Origin: Fictibacillus phosphorivorans
Lineage (GTDB): Bacteria > Bacillota > Bacilli > Bacillales > Fictibacillaceae
Reading direction: 5' to 3'
DNA: 64,000 bases
NCBI RefSeq assembly: GCF_023715845.1
Contig: NZ_JAMBOR010000004.1
Coordinates: 1-64,000 of the forward strand
The notes beneath the pieces are model-generated. The model ran no database searches and was not told the origin of the DNA. It saw only the letters and a list, made by a program, of their open reading frames with translations. Shown here piece after piece: positions 12,539-22,083 of this stretch. Both the position numbers and the translations under genes were made by a program. Positions within the stretch are counted from its first letter, which is position 1; each line of letters begins with the position of its first letter.

Positions 12539-12727
12539 ATATGTATTGGAGCCCCTTTCGCATAGCAATGCGCTTTCCGCAATTACCATGCGCTGCGGGC
12601 ACACAGTGATTTGTTCCACCTGTCGACCGTGGAGACAAATATGTTTTTTATAACATGCATTTTAAATGTAAGATCTGTAAACTTCAGATGTAACTCTTTT
12701 GTGCCATTTGAACGTGAGAAAAACAAA

Positions 12728-12801
12728 TGGAGCGGGTGATGAGAATCGAACTCACGACCAGAGCTTGGAAGGCTCTTGTTTTACCACTAAACTACACCCG
12801 C
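12728..12801 (-). tRNA. tRNA-Gly (anticodon TCC)
   Basis: Minus-strand cloverleaf: acceptor GCGGGTG/CACCCGC, anticodon loop TTCCAAG (TCC), T loop TTCGATT, discriminator T and encoded CCA. Reads GGA/GGG codons. Lies directly after the promoter at 12836-12864. The 189-base spacer to tRNA-Arg contains no recognisable gene. Confidence 0.96.
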
Positions 12802-12835
12802 AGACATATTAGATCTTGTCGCGACGACATAATTT

Positions 12836-12864
12836 AATATACATGATATCCACAAAAGAGTCAA
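12836..12864 (-). promoter_or_regulatory. SigA promoter of the tRNA pair
   Basis: TTGACT (12859-12864) and TATATT (12836-12841) with a 17-base spacer on the minus strand, about 35 bases upstream of tRNA-Gly. Confidence 0.75.
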
Positions 12865-12891
12865 CCCATTTCTTTAAAGTTTTTTGTGACT

Positions 12892-13404
12892 TTACTTAAA
12901 TTCTTTAGAAAGATGATCGATCCGCTTTCCGTCTAAAGAATAAAAAACAACTGACGTATTGCCTTCATTAACCTCTAATATAGCATAAGTCTTTTCAAAC
13001 GTTCCCCTAGGAAGTCTTATACTTCCTGGATTAATAAAAATCATACCTTCTCGTTCGTATGCTTCAGCAACATGTGAATGGCCGAAGCAAGCAAAACTTG
13101 CTCCTGTTTCTTCTGCTCTGTATGCTAGGGCCATATGAGACATTTTCACATCATAAAGATGTCCGTGAGTAATATACACACACTTATCTCCTAGCATCTC
13201 TATCGCTTCGTTTGGAAAGTCTTTTCCAATAAAGTCCATATTTCCTCTTACTGTAACATACCCAGATAATTCTCTTGCATCCGTTTCAAGTTCAGAATCT
13301 CCGCAATGAATGAGCAGATTAATTTCATCTTCATGGCGTTTTTTTATCGTTATTAGTTCTTCTCTTAGTCCATGACTGTCACTAACAATCAAGGCCTTTG
13401 CCAT
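12892..13404 (-). CDS. ysnB: YsnB-type metallophosphoesterase
   Basis: Small MJ0936/YfcE-family phosphodiesterase, 170 residues. The dinuclear-metal motifs are in order: DSHG (9-12), HCGDSE, RGNMD, THGH and GHSH. The physiological substrate is unknown in the family. The start at 13404 has AAGGAGG seven bases upstream and overlaps the rdgB end by 16 bases, so the pair is co-translated as in B. subtilis (ysnA-ysnB). Confidence 0.9.
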   Translation of the reverse strand: MAKALIVSDSHGLREELITIKKRHEDEINLLIHCGDSELETDARELSGYVTVRGNMDFIGKDFPNEAIEMLGDKCVYITHGHLYDVKMSHMALAYRAEETGASFACFGHSHVAEAYEREGMIFINPGSIRLPRGTFEKTYAILEVNEGNTSVVFYSLDGKRIDHLSKEFK

Positions 13405-13997
13405 AGCATGTCCTCCTTGCTGATAAAATCTTTTAATTTTTTCAAAGCGACAGCTCTGTGGCTGATTTTATTCTTTTCTTCTTTCGACAACTCTGCCATG
13501 GAACAATTGAGTTGTGGAAGGTAGAAAATTGGATCATATCCAAACCCTTCATTCCCTCGTCTCTCTGACAAGATTTCACCTTCGCAAGTTCCTCTTACGA
13601 CAAATGTTTTCTTTTCGGGTCTAGCAAAAGCTAATGCACAGACAAAACGTGCTGTCCGATCTGGCTTTGCAACATCACTCATTTCTTTTAATACTTTATC
13701 CATGTTAGCCTCATCACTTTTCTCGCTTCCCGCATATCTTGCCGAATAAACGCCAGGTCTTCCTTCTAGTGCATCTACTTCCAAACCAGAATCGTCAGCG
13801 ATAACGGGAATATTCATCATGGAACAAATGGCTTCTGCCTTAATAATCGCATTTTCGTCAAATGTAACCCCTGTTTCTTCGACATCTGGGCTATTTTTTA
13901 TGTCCAGCAATGAAAGGACTTCGATACCTAAGTCTTTGAACATCGCTTGAAACTCTTTAACTTTTCCTGTGTTTTTTGTTGCGATTAAAATTTTCAT
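13389..13997 (-). CDS. rdgB: XTP/dITP diphosphatase (non-canonical purine NTPase)
   Basis: HAM1/RdgB-family house-cleaning enzyme hydrolysing dITP, XTP and ITP to monophosphates. 202 residues: IATKNTGKVKEFQAMF nucleotide-binding start, VEETGVTFDENAIIKA, DDSGLEVDALEGRPGVYSARYAG, GFGYDPIF and SHRAVALKKL. Equivalent to ysnA. ATG 13997 after GGAGG. In B. subtilis rph lies between gerM and this gene; here it is absent. Confidence 0.95.
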   Translation of the reverse strand: MKILIATKNTGKVKEFQAMFKDLGIEVLSLLDIKNSPDVEETGVTFDENAIIKAEAICSMMNIPVIADDSGLEVDALEGRPGVYSARYAGSEKSDEANMDKVLKEMSDVAKPDRTARFVCALAFARPEKKTFVVRGTCEGEILSERRGNEGFGYDPIFYLPQLNCSMAELSKEEKNKISHRAVALKKLKDFISKEDMLWQRP

Positions 13998-14043
13998 ATA
14001 TTGTCCTCCACTATCATCGCCCCTAAATCACCTTGTAATAAAT

Positions 14044-14080
14044 CATAAAAAAAGAGACGATTTTCTCGTCTCTTTACTTT
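14044..14080 (-). terminator. Terminator after gerM
   Basis: Minus-strand hairpin AAAGAGACGA/TCGTCTCTTT (about 14051-14075) followed by TTTTTTTATG, between gerM and rdgB. The rdgB-ysnB pair therefore probably has its own promoter or depends on readthrough. Confidence 0.75.
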
Positions 14081-14098
14081 ATCACATCGTTTGCTGAT

Positions 14099-15145
14099 TT
14101 AAAATTCACCTGTATTAACTTCTTTCGGACGGGAGACTGGAGCAGTAATCTCTTTACCTTTTTCAGTAAAGATCTTAGACTTTCCGTTTACTTTTATCGC
14201 TACTTTATTAACCTCAGGGAGTTCAGTTAAAGAAAGGACGATTGAATTTAGGACTTCATCCGCAATCATGCTTTCTTCTTTATTATCTAGTACAGCACCA
14301 TTGAAATTAAGGGTGACCACACCATCTTCTACAACAGGCGTACTTAATAGTTTTACATCTGTTCTAAAATCAGTGAGCAGATTGCTTTCCGCTGAAGGCC
14401 CGTCTATCAGATGTTCGATGGTTGCTGTGACCTTATCCGTTCCTTCTTTCGCTACACGCCGGGTAACAGGCACATAGTAAGTCTGATCTTGTGTCTGGGC
14501 TAAAAAGTAAAGTGTCACAAGTTCACTGTTTGTAATATCGGCGACACTGCCGTTCTCAAGGTTAATTCCATCCACCCGGCTTACACCTTCACCCACTGGC
14601 GTATTATTCACAGGCATCGATTTTTGATCTTTGCCTTCGATCTGTATCTTCACTTTGTTAATATTATCGAACTGTGTAAGTGTAAATGTAATGGCTTGAA
14701 GAATCTTCATTTCATCCTTCGCATTATACTCAGAAAACTCTTTTGAAAAGTTTGCAGTCGCAGTTCCCTTTTTGATATTCACTGATAGAACTTCCGTATC
14801 TGCAGGCAATACTGCTTGAAAGCCATTCGGTAAAATATTGCTTACCGGACCATCTTTTACAAGATATTGAAGCACCTGTTTGGCTGTTTCATCGTTTTTC
14901 GGCAAAGCGAGTACTTGAGGTACAACCATACCGTTTGAATCGAATAAAAACAGCTGTCTCTTTTGAGAGTTCTCAGCTTTAGCTGTTTTTTCTTTTTTAT
15001 CAAGCGACTTTTCTTCCTTAACGTAATTCACTTTTGGGGGATCAAGCTCAGATCCTGCTTTCTCTCCCCCTAACCCGCAGCCTGATACCAGTAACGAAAC
15101 CGATAATAAAAGCAGCGGAGCCCCTGACTTCATGATTTTGCGCAT
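14099..15145 (-). CDS. gerM: Spore germination lipoprotein GerM
   Basis: 348-residue lipoprotein with two GerMN domains, needed in B. subtilis for sporulation and germination. The signal peptide MRKIMKSGAPLLLLSVSLLVSGCG ends in a lipobox (LVSG-C) near residue 24. A Lys/Glu-rich linker follows, then two copies of the domain, each with the ATANFSKEF / VTLNFNGAV-type strand. The start at 15145 has GAGGAGGG upstream; the frame is open for another 21 codons, but that would mask the signal peptide. Confidence 0.92.
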   Translation of the reverse strand: MRKIMKSGAPLLLLSVSLLVSGCGLGGEKAGSELDPPKVNYVKEEKSLDKKEKTAKAENSQKRQLFLFDSNGMVVPQVLALPKNDETAKQVLQYLVKDGPVSNILPNGFQAVLPADTEVLSVNIKKGTATANFSKEFSEYNAKDEMKILQAITFTLTQFDNINKVKIQIEGKDQKSMPVNNTPVGEGVSRVDGINLENGSVADITNSELVTLYFLAQTQDQTYYVPVTRRVAKEGTDKVTATIEHLIDGPSAESNLLTDFRTDVKLLSTPVVEDGVVTLNFNGAVLDNKEESMIADEVLNSIVLSLTELPEVNKVAIKVNGKSKIFTEKGKEITAPVSRPKEVNTGEF

Positions 15146-15291
15146 ACTTTCCCTCCTCAAGTGGTTTGTACTACTATGTATACGAGCTATCTTCTTCTGA
15201 TAGACCACTTGTACAAAAAATAAAAGATCGTTTTCATATCTTTGATTGTTCTTTCATGAAGAAATATAAAAGCTACACTTTTTAGAAGCAC

Positions 15292-15330
15292 AAAAAAAGC
15301 AGAATCACAAAACTGTGAGACTGCTCATTT
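15292..15330 (-). terminator. Terminator of racE
   Basis: Minus-strand hairpin with GAGCAG...TCACA loop TGTGA...CTGCT followed by TTTTTTTG, directly after the racE stop. Confidence 0.75.
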
Positions 15331-16125
15331 TTATAGCGTTATACATTCTACCTGATCTATTTTTGTATTAAGCCAATGGTTGGCTATTTTTAAAAACTGG
15401 CTGCTTTGTGCGGTCGCTAAGAATCTGTGGACCGGCTTCTTTTCCCCTGTGTTCAAAATTCCACTATGATCAAGGATGACTGAAACCTCACGGGCCGTCT
15501 CTGCCCCAGAACATAAAATTTTGATATGATCACCCATTACGCGCTGAATGACAGGACGTAATAAGGGATAATGAGTACATCCTAAAATCAGCGTATCGAT
15601 TGAAACATCCTTAAGAGGATACAAAGATTCAGAGACAGCATTCAAAGTTTCTTCTCCTGAAAGTCTTCCTTGTTCAACAAGGGGAACAAATAAAGGACAT
15701 GCTAAACTCTCTACGATCACATCGCTGCGGATCTGCTGAAGGGCTTGTTTATATGCTCCACTATTAACCGTTCCTATCGTGCCTATAACACCTACATGGT
15801 TATTTTTTGTTGCTTTTAAGGCCGATCGTGCTCCAGGGTGTATAACTCCAATAACAGGGATATTAAGCTTCTTCTTCGCTTCATCTAAAACTGCAGCCGT
15901 AGCTGTATTGCATGCGATTACGAGTAACTTAATCTCCTGTTTTATAAGATAGTCGATCATTTCCCAAGTGAATTTTCTTACTTCTTCAAAAGGTCTTGGA
16001 CCATACGGGCATCGTTTAGTATCACCCAAATAAATGATTTCTTCTTTTGGGAGCTGTTTCATAAGCTCTCTTACAACGGTTAACCCGCCTACTCCTGAAT
16101 CTATTACGCCTATAGGTCTATTCAA
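15331..16125 (-). CDS. racE: Glutamate racemase
   Basis: Cofactor-independent racemase giving D-glutamate for peptidoglycan. 264 residues with the two catalytic-cysteine motifs, ACNTATAA (near 72) and LGCTHYPLL (near 182), plus [13 protein letters not shown] at the N-terminus. ATG 16125 is preceded by GAGGCG. In B. subtilis racE follows gerE directly; here the glcT-ptsGHI block separates them. The 270-base gap upstream holds only the ptsI terminator and probable promoter sequence. Confidence 0.95.
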   Translation of the reverse strand: MNRPIGVIDSGVGGLTVVRELMKQLPKEEIIYLGDTKRCPYGPRPFEEVRKFTWEMIDYLIKQEIKLLVIACNTATAAVLDEAKKKLNIPVIGVIHPGARSALKATKNNHVGVIGTIGTVNSGAYKQALQQIRSDVIVESLACPLFVPLVEQGRLSGEETLNAVSESLYPLKDVSIDTLILGCTHYPLLRPVIQRVMGDHIKILCSGAETAREVSVILDHSGILNTGEKKPVHRFLATAQSSQFLKIANHWLNTKIDQVECITL

Positions 16126-16334
16126 ACTAACATCGCCTCATCTCTATACACAATACTGAAAACAAAAGGCGTTTATCACCGTTTTCTATTCTGCTAATAT
16201 TTTTATGAAAATGCAATAAAATTGTTCGAAACGGAAAAGAAATTGTTGTCTGAATTTCCGTAATAGGATGCTCACTTCAATCTATTTTATCAACGAAGAA
16301 TTCCTTTTCTTTCTTAATCCGAGACTAAGTATAC

Positions 16335-16376
16335 ATAAAAGGACTATGGAAAAAATCCCATAGTCCTTTTTTAAAA
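16335..16376. terminator. Terminator of ptsGHI
   Basis: Hairpin with arms AAAGGACTATGG and CCATAGTCCTTT around a 7-base loop, with T-rich tails on both strands, located after ptsI. Confidence 0.8.
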
Positions 16377-16396
16377 TTTGTTTTTGTAAGAACCGT

Positions 16397-18112
16397 TTAT
16401 TTGAAATTCTTCTCTACAAAGTCTACAACTTCTTTCATTGTATCCATTTGCAGAATTTCATTGATGTGCGCACTGATTTTTTCTTTTGAGAGGCTTCTGA
16501 TCTGGCTTCTAGCAGGCAGAACGGAAGTGGCACTCATAGAGAATTCATCTAAACCTAATCCTAAAAGAATAGGAATAGCAATAGGATCTCCAGCCATTTC
16601 ACCACACATACCTGTCCATTTGCCTTCTTTATGCGCTGCATCGATAACCATTTTCACAAGTCTTAGAATCGCCGGATTGTATGGCTGATATAAATAAGAA
16701 ACTTGTTCATTCATACGGTCAGCAGCCATTGTATATTGGATAAGGTCATTTGTTCCGATACTAAAGAAATCTACTTCTTTAGCAAACGTATCCGCCATTA
16801 CAGCTGTTGAGGGAATTTCAACCATGATTCCTACTTCGATCTTCTCTGAAACTTCTGTTCCTTCATTAACAAGCTTTTCTTTTTCTTCAATAAGAATGCT
16901 CTTTGCAGAACGGAATTCTTCTAGAGTTGCGATCATCGGGAACATGATCTTTAAATTTCCATATGTGCTCGCACGAAGAAGTGCTCTTAATTGTGTACGG
17001 AAAATTTCTTGTTCTTCCAGACAAAGGCGGATCGCACGGAATCCTAAAAATGGATTCAATTCCTTTGGAAGATTCAAGTATGGAAGTTCCTTGTCACCAC
17101 CAATATCTAACGTACGGATAACAACAGGTTTCCCTTCCATTTTTTCAAGAACTTCTTTATAAGCTTTGAATTGTTCATCTTCTGTTGGAAGCTGATCTCG
17201 ACCCATGTACAAGAATTCTGTACGGTATAGACCAACACCTTCCGCTCCATTTTCGAGAACTCCTTTTACATCTGCAGGAGTACCAATATTAGCAGCAAGT
17301 TCTACCTGAACGTTATCAGAAGAAAGCGTTTTTTCATTGACTAGTTTCGCCCATTCTTCCTTCTGCTTCAGATATTTCTGCTGTTTTTCTTGATAAGATC
17401 CGATTTCATCTTCTGTTGGATCAACAATCACTTGTCCATCCAAACCATCGATGATGATCATAACACCATTCTCAACTTTTTCTGTGATGGTCTTGGTTCC
17501 AACAACCGCAGGAATCTCCATAGAACGTGACATAATCGCTGAATGCGATGTTCTTCCACCGATATCCGTTGCAAAACCTTTTACAAACTTACGGTTCAAT
17601 TGTGCCGTATCAGATGGTGTTAAATCTTCTGCAAGAATAACAACTTCTTCAGAAATGCTCGCTGGTGTTGCAAACTGAACATCTAAAAGATGAGCTAATA
17701 CACGCTTTGATACATCACGAATATCTGCCGCACGCTCTTTCATATATTCGTTATCCATTTGTTCGAACATGTCGATAAACATGGAAGAAACGTCATTCAT
17801 AGCTGATTCAGCGTTTACTTTTTCACTTTCAATCTTTTGTTTTACAGCATCAACCAGTTCAGGGTCACTAAGAACAAGAAGATGGGCAGCAAAAATTGCT
17901 GCCTTATCTTCGCCAAGTTCTTCATTTGCTTTATCTTTAATTACTGTCAGTTCGTCTTTAGACTTATCAATAGCTGACTGGAATCGTTCAATTTCCTGAG
18001 AGGAATCTTCAATTGATTTCTTTTCAATTGTTAATTCAGGATTTTGAAGTACAAATGCTTTGGCAATTGCTATGCCGGCTGATGCTGCAATACCTGAAAT
18101 TTTTTCAGACAT
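16397..18112 (-). CDS. ptsI: PTS enzyme I
   Basis: Phosphoenolpyruvate-protein phosphotransferase, the first phosphoryl donor of the sugar PTS in the cytoplasm. 571 residues: N-terminal HPr-binding and phosphohistidine domains with active His190 in [12 protein letters not shown], then a PEP-binding TIM barrel ([20 protein letters not shown], the substrate loop [14 protein letters not shown], and MCGEMAGDP carrying the catalytic Cys). The start codon overlaps the ptsH stop by one base (TAATG). Confidence 0.97.
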   Translation of the reverse strand: MSEKISGIAASAGIAIAKAFVLQNPELTIEKKSIEDSSQEIERFQSAIDKSKDELTVIKDKANEELGEDKAAIFAAHLLVLSDPELVDAVKQKIESEKVNAESAMNDVSSMFIDMFEQMDNEYMKERAADIRDVSKRVLAHLLDVQFATPASISEEVVILAEDLTPSDTAQLNRKFVKGFATDIGGRTSHSAIMSRSMEIPAVVGTKTITEKVENGVMIIIDGLDGQVIVDPTEDEIGSYQEKQQKYLKQKEEWAKLVNEKTLSSDNVQVELAANIGTPADVKGVLENGAEGVGLYRTEFLYMGRDQLPTEDEQFKAYKEVLEKMEGKPVVIRTLDIGGDKELPYLNLPKELNPFLGFRAIRLCLEEQEIFRTQLRALLRASTYGNLKIMFPMIATLEEFRSAKSILIEEKEKLVNEGTEVSEKIEVGIMVEIPSTAVMADTFAKEVDFFSIGTNDLIQYTMAADRMNEQVSYLYQPYNPAILRLVKMVIDAAHKEGKWTGMCGEMAGDPIAIPILLGLGLDEFSMSATSVLPARSQIRSLSKEKISAHINEILQMDTMKEVVDFVEKNFK

Positions 18113-18378
18113 TACTCACCAAGCCCTTCCTTTTTCATTACATCTTCTAATGCTGCGATTGCTTCGTCTGCATCGGAACCTTCAGCTTTGATTGTAATCT
18201 CAGCTCCAGATTGAATACCTAAGCTCATAACACCCATGATTGATTTTAAGTTAACGCTCTTGCCGTTATAATCAAGCGTGATATCAGAGCTGAATTGGCC
18301 AGCCTGGTTTACTAAAGTTGTTGCTGGACGAGCGTGGATTCCTGATTCACTAGTTACTTTAAATGTTTTTTCTGCCAT
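18112..18378 (-). CDS. ptsH: Phosphocarrier protein HPr
   Basis: 88 residues. His15 (SGIHARPAT) carries the phosphoryl group between EI and EIIA. Ser46 (NLKSIMGVM) is the HPr kinase site that makes P-Ser-HPr, the CcpA co-repressor, so the regulatory form is intact. The start at 18378 has AGGGG upstream; the open frame extends 44 codons further but overlaps ptsG in another frame. Confidence 0.97.
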   Translation of the reverse strand: MAEKTFKVTSESGIHARPATTLVNQAGQFSSDITLDYNGKSVNLKSIMGVMSLGIQSGAEITIKAEGSDADEAIAALEDVMKKEGLGE

Positions 18379-18391
18379 TTTAATTACCCCT

Positions 18392-20464
18392 TTATTTTTT
18401 AAATGTAATAATGTTTTCTTCCTCAATTTCCACTGTTCCCGTTTTTTCAATTGAAACAGTTTCACCTGATAGGTTAGTAAACACAATTGGTGTAATGGTT
18501 GATGGTGCATTTTCTTTTACAAAGCTCAGATCTACTTGAAGAAGCTTTTGACCAGCTGTAACCTTGTCTCCTTCAGAAACAAAGCTTTCGAAACCTTCAC
18601 CCTTTAATTTAACCGTATCGATTCCAAAATGGATCAAAATCTCTTTTCCGTTATCTGATTCTATTCCAATCGCATGTTTTGTTGGGAAGACATTAACTAT
18701 CTTACCATCAACCGGCGCTACAACCAAACCTTCTGCCGGCTCGATCGCAAAACCGTCGCCCATCATTTTTCCGGAGAATACTTGATCGGGAACTTCAGTG
18801 ATCGGAATTATTTTCCCTTTAATTGGTGCTACGAAACGTTCTTCTGATGAGATTGAAGATGTTGGGTTAACTGTTCCTTCTTCTGTAGTATCAGCAAGTT
18901 CTCCTTGTTCAGGAGTTTCTTCAATATTCTTCGGCTTAGCAACAGTTTTTCCGTTCATAATATCTCGTATTTCACCTTTGATTGTATCTGAACGCGTTCC
19001 GAAGATCGCTTGAATGCTATTCCCCATCTCAAGGACACCAGAAGCTCCCAGTTTCTTCAAACGGTCTTTATCAACTTGCTTAGGGTCACGAACAGAAACA
19101 CGAAGACGAGTAATACATGCGTCTAAATCAGCTATGTTAGATTCTCCGCCTAAGCCTTCTAAAATATTCGCAGCTAATGAATCTTTATTAGACGGTCCAA
19201 CGTTCGTTTCTACTTCATCATCCACAATTTCACGGCCTGGTGTCTTTAAGTTCCATTTTTGAATCGCAAAACGGAAACCAAAGTAATAGATCACAGAGAA
19301 AACTAAACCTACAGGAATGACTAGCCACCAGTCCGTACGGTTTGGAAGAACTCCGAATAGTAGATAATCGATTACCCCACCAGAGAAAGTCATACCAATT
19401 TTAACATTTAATAGCTGCATGACCATGAATGAAAGTCCTGCAAAAATAGCATGAATTCCAAAAAGAACAGGTGCTACAAATAAGAAAGTAAATTCAATTG
19501 GTTCTGTTATACCTGTTAAGAATGAAGTTAAAGCAGCAGAACCCATGATCCCTGCAACCACTTTCTTCTGCTCAGGTCGTGCTGCATGGTACATCGCAAG
19601 TGCTGCAGCAGGAAGTCCAAACATCATGAAAGGGAACTTACCTGTCATAAACGTACCAGCAGTTAATTCTGCATTGTCTTTCAATTGAGCAAAGAAAATT
19701 GCCTGGTCACCACGTACAAGTCCTTCAGCAGCTGATTTATAAGAACCAAACTCAAACCAGAATGGAGAGTAAAAAATGTGGTGAAGACCAAAAGGAATCA
19801 ATGATCGTTCGATTACACCAAAGATAAATGCTGCAATAGTAAGGTTCGAGTTAATCATACTCTCTGAGAATGCGTTAAGGCCATTTTGAACAGGCGGCCA
19901 AATAAATGTCATGATTATACCTAGAATTAATGCTGATACAGCTGTAATAATAGGTACAAAACGTTTACCAGCAAAGAAACCTAAGTATTGAGGAAGTTCG
20001 ATGTTGTAATAACGTTTATAGAGATATGATGCAAGTATACCGACGATAATACCTCCGAATACCCCTGTTTGAAGAGTGGGGATTCCAAGAACACTAGCGA
20101 ATGACGGATCTTTTCCGACCATATCAGGTGTAACACCCTCAATGACACTCATCGTAACGTTCATAATTAAGTAACCGATAATAGCAGCCAAACCTGCTAC
20201 ACCTTCACCGCCAGCAAGACCGACAGCAACACCTACTGCAAATAATAGTGACAAGTTCGCAAATACGATGTCACCGGATTTCTCCATTACATCTGCAACA
20301 AGCTGAAACCATGCTGCATCTAGTGCAGGTATCCGCGAAATTAATGCAGGATTTTTAAATGCATTACCGAACGCCAGCAACAGACCAGCTGCTGGTAAGA
20401 TCGCGACCGGCAGCATCAAAGCTTTACCTACACGCTGTAGAACACCAAAAAGCTTTTTCCACAC
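18392..20464 (-). CDS. ptsG: Glucose-specific PTS transporter EIICBA
   Basis: Imports and phosphorylates glucose. 690 residues with the domain order IIC-IIB-IIA: about ten membrane segments (to about 390), IIB with phosphocysteine Cys450 ([11 protein letters not shown]), and IIA with phosphohistidine His612 ([11 protein letters not shown]) and conserved TKHAIGI. The start is GTG 20464 with AAGGAGG eight bases upstream, aligning with the B. subtilis N-terminus (KLFGVLQ). Longer versions would run into the upstream terminator. Controlled by GlcT through the RAT/terminator before it. N-acetylglucosamine transport is a less likely alternative. Confidence 0.94.
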   Translation of the reverse strand: MWKKLFGVLQRVGKALMLPVAILPAAGLLLAFGNAFKNPALISRIPALDAAWFQLVADVMEKSGDIVFANLSLLFAVGVAVGLAGGEGVAGLAAIIGYLIMNVTMSVIEGVTPDMVGKDPSFASVLGIPTLQTGVFGGIIVGILASYLYKRYYNIELPQYLGFFAGKRFVPIITAVSALILGIIMTFIWPPVQNGLNAFSESMINSNLTIAAFIFGVIERSLIPFGLHHIFYSPFWFEFGSYKSAAEGLVRGDQAIFFAQLKDNAELTAGTFMTGKFPFMMFGLPAAALAMYHAARPEQKKVVAGIMGSAALTSFLTGITEPIEFTFLFVAPVLFGIHAIFAGLSFMVMQLLNVKIGMTFSGGVIDYLLFGVLPNRTDWWLVIPVGLVFSVIYYFGFRFAIQKWNLKTPGREIVDDEVETNVGPSNKDSLAANILEGLGGESNIADLDACITRLRVSVRDPKQVDKDRLKKLGASGVLEMGNSIQAIFGTRSDTIKGEIRDIMNGKTVAKPKNIEETPEQGELADTTEEGTVNPTSSISSEERFVAPIKGKIIPITEVPDQVFSGKMMGDGFAIEPAEGLVVAPVDGKIVNVFPTKHAIGIESDNGKEILIHFGIDTVKLKGEGFESFVSEGDKVTAGQKLLQVDLSFVKENAPSTITPIVFTNLSGETVSIEKTGTVEIEEENIITFKK

Positions 20465-20514
20465 AAGGAAGCCCTCCTTTAAAATTTTTGATAACCCTTC
20501 CATTTGCTTCCGCA

Positions 20515-20640
20515 AAAAACAAAAAAGCATAAATAAAGAACATGAGAAACTCTCCTAATCAGATTTAATATATCCTAATTAGGGATTTACTACACTTTGT
20601 TCTTTACTTATGCCTGATCGAATCAGTAACACGTAAAAAC
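20515..20640 (-). promoter_or_regulatory. GlcT-dependent RAT antiterminator and overlapping terminator
   Basis: The minus strand reads ACGTGTTACTGATTCGATCA with flanking GGCATAAG (about 20605-20634), the RAT type recognised by GlcT. The terminator stem pairs 20598-20613 with 20527-20542 (16 bp, one G-U), then TTTTTTGTTTTTT. Its 5' arm shares GCATAAG with the RAT, so the two structures exclude each other, as in B. subtilis ptsG. Confidence 0.88.
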
Positions 20641-20676
20641 GCTGTATCTATCTATTTAATTACTCGTTACATTAGT

Positions 20677-21522
20677 CTAATTGTCATATCGCGAAAGCCT
20701 TTGCAAATGCATTGTTAAGTACACTGCCTCTGCATGTGGCACGGGTTTGTTCAAGGAATTTTGCATTACCTTGATCAACTTCCAAGCCAAATTGTAGCAT
20801 ACCGGATATTCTTCTTTCAACACTTTTGCTAACTTTTCTTGCTCTTCCATGATGTCACCCATTGAGATTCGCTCGATGGCATGTCTCAAGTGTCTGACTA
20901 GGCGCAGATAATTGATACTCTTAGTATCGATTTCAAGTTTCAGTGAATGTTGAATCATCTGCATGAGTGTATTAATAAGCTCAGAATGTTTCTTTATATC
21001 TTTAACACTTTTATTTGTAAGGGCACTATGAATATGAAGAGCTACAAAACCGACTTCACCTTCAGGAAGATGGACTTGAAGTGATTTATTAATAACCTCA
21101 ATAACTTCTTCAGCAACTGTATATTCTTTAGGATATAACGTTTGAGTCTCAGTTAAAAATGGGTTTTTTATATCCATTCCTTGCTTCAGCCGTTTAATGG
21201 CGAATGTGATATGATCTGTGAGAGCAACATGGATATGTTCGTTCAGCTCATTATTAAACCGCGAACCAATATGGACGATGACGTCATTTATCAACTCAAT
21301 CGTTTCTTCATCTATATACGTCAGGAGTGTCTTATATTGCTCTTGTTCCTTTTCGTTTTTTAAAACGAACAACTTGTCCACATGTTCAGCATGGATGGGG
21401 TCTCCTGATTTTTTTGAGAAACCAATTCCTTTTCCGATGACAATCTGTTCTTTATCATCGGGATCTGTCACAATAACGACATTGTTATTTAGTACCTTTT
21501 TAACTTGCAGGCTATTATTCAT
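20677..21522 (-). CDS. glcT: Transcriptional antiterminator GlcT (BglG family)
   Basis: RNA-binding antiterminator that lets ptsGHI be transcribed when glucose is present. 281 residues: N-terminal RNA-binding CAT domain (LQVKKVLNNNVVIV), then PRD1 (conserved His near HIHVALTDHITFAIKRL) and PRD2 (LVRHLRHAIERI, TMHLQRLSRY), which are phosphorylated by EII/HPr. Start 21522 has AAGG eight bases upstream; a GTG three codons earlier is poorly spaced. Same order as B. subtilis (glcT-ptsG-ptsH-ptsI). Confidence 0.93.
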   Translation of the reverse strand: MNNSLQVKKVLNNNVVIVTDPDDKEQIVIGKGIGFSKKSGDPIHAEHVDKLFVLKNEKEQEQYKTLLTYIDEETIELINDVIVHIGSRFNNELNEHIHVALTDHITFAIKRLKQGMDIKNPFLTETQTLYPKEYTVAEEVIEVINKSLQVHLPEGEVGFVALHIHSALTNKSVKDIKKHSELINTLMQMIQHSLKLEIDTKSINYLRLVRHLRHAIERISMGDIMEEQEKLAKVLKEEYPVCYNLAWKLIKVMQNSLNKPVPHAEAVYLTMHLQRLSRYDN

Positions 21523-21570
21523 GATTTTCACCTTTTCATTATCTGGCCAGAGACCATAGACATCTTAGTC

Positions 21571-21600
21571 ATCATAGCCGAAAATGAGCTAAAAAATCAA
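21571..21600 (-). promoter_or_regulatory. Probable glcT promoter
   Basis: TTGATT (21595-21600) and TATGAT (21571-21576) with an 18-base spacer on the minus strand, about 45 bases upstream of glcT. Confidence 0.5.
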
Positions 21601-21654
21601 TTGCAACTTTTACCTCTTATAAACGCTTGCCGTCATCGTTTGAAATAGAAATCG

Positions 21655-21683
21655 AAAACGGCTTTCACATGAAAGCCGCTTCC
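21655..21683 (-). terminator. Terminator of gerE
   Basis: Perfect hairpin CGGCTTTC/GAAAGCCG followed on the minus strand by GTTTTCG, a few bases after the gerE stop. Confidence 0.65.
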
Positions 21684-21686
21684 TGA

Positions 21687-21920
21687 CTAAATCTCGAGTT
21701 CTCCAAGCCTCAATAACTCTACAACGGCTTGAGAGCGTCCTTTAACCCCAAGCTTTTGCATGGTATTCGAAATATGGTTTCGAACTGTTTTCTCACTAAT
21801 AAATAATTGTTCCGCAATTTCTTTTGTGGTTTTATCTTGGACTAATAGTTCGAAAACTTCTCTCTCTCTTTTTGTAAGTAGAGGCTTCGGTCGGTAGTGT
21901 TTATCTTTCAATGAATTCAC
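21687..21920 (-). CDS. gerE: Late mother-cell spore regulator GerE
   Basis: LuxR/FixJ-type helix-turn-helix regulator without receiver domain, 77 residues, which adjusts the SigK regulon and coat genes late in sporulation. The block from PLLTKREREVFELLVQDKTT through ISEKTVRNHISN to GVKGRSQAVVELLRLGELE is almost identical to the B. subtilis protein as I recall it. Preceded by a SigK-like promoter. Lies between ysmA and (here) glcT. Confidence 0.97.
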   Translation of the reverse strand: MNSLKDKHYRPKPLLTKREREVFELLVQDKTTKEIAEQLFISEKTVRNHISNTMQKLGVKGRSQAVVELLRLGELEI

Positions 21921-21976
21921 CCCTCCTTGCTAGGGTTTAGGAACCGCCAACGAATATTGGAAGTATTTAGTCACCA

Positions 21977-22005
21977 TATACTATGTCATAACACAGGTGT
22001 AAGTG
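21977..22005 (-). promoter_or_regulatory. SigK-like promoter of gerE
   Basis: The minus strand carries CATAGTATA (21977-21985), fitting CATANNNTA, with CAC (22003-22005) 17 bases upstream, as expected for SigK. gerE is a SigK target in B. subtilis. Confidence 0.55.
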
Positions 22006-22047
22006 ACTTGGTTAAGTTAAAAACTCCCCATAATATTCCATAATATA

Positions 22048-22083
22048 ATGAAAAAAAAGCCCGTTTTTTAGATGTGGGCTTTT
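22048..22083 (-). terminator. Terminator of ysmA
   Basis: Minus-strand AAAGCCC/GGGCTTT hairpin followed by TTTTTTTT. It overlaps the last codons of ysmA. Confidence 0.7.

Noticed and set aside
12541-12727. Third tRNA gene between the two tRNAs
   Set aside because: No T-loop or acceptor pairing could be found in the spacer on either strand.
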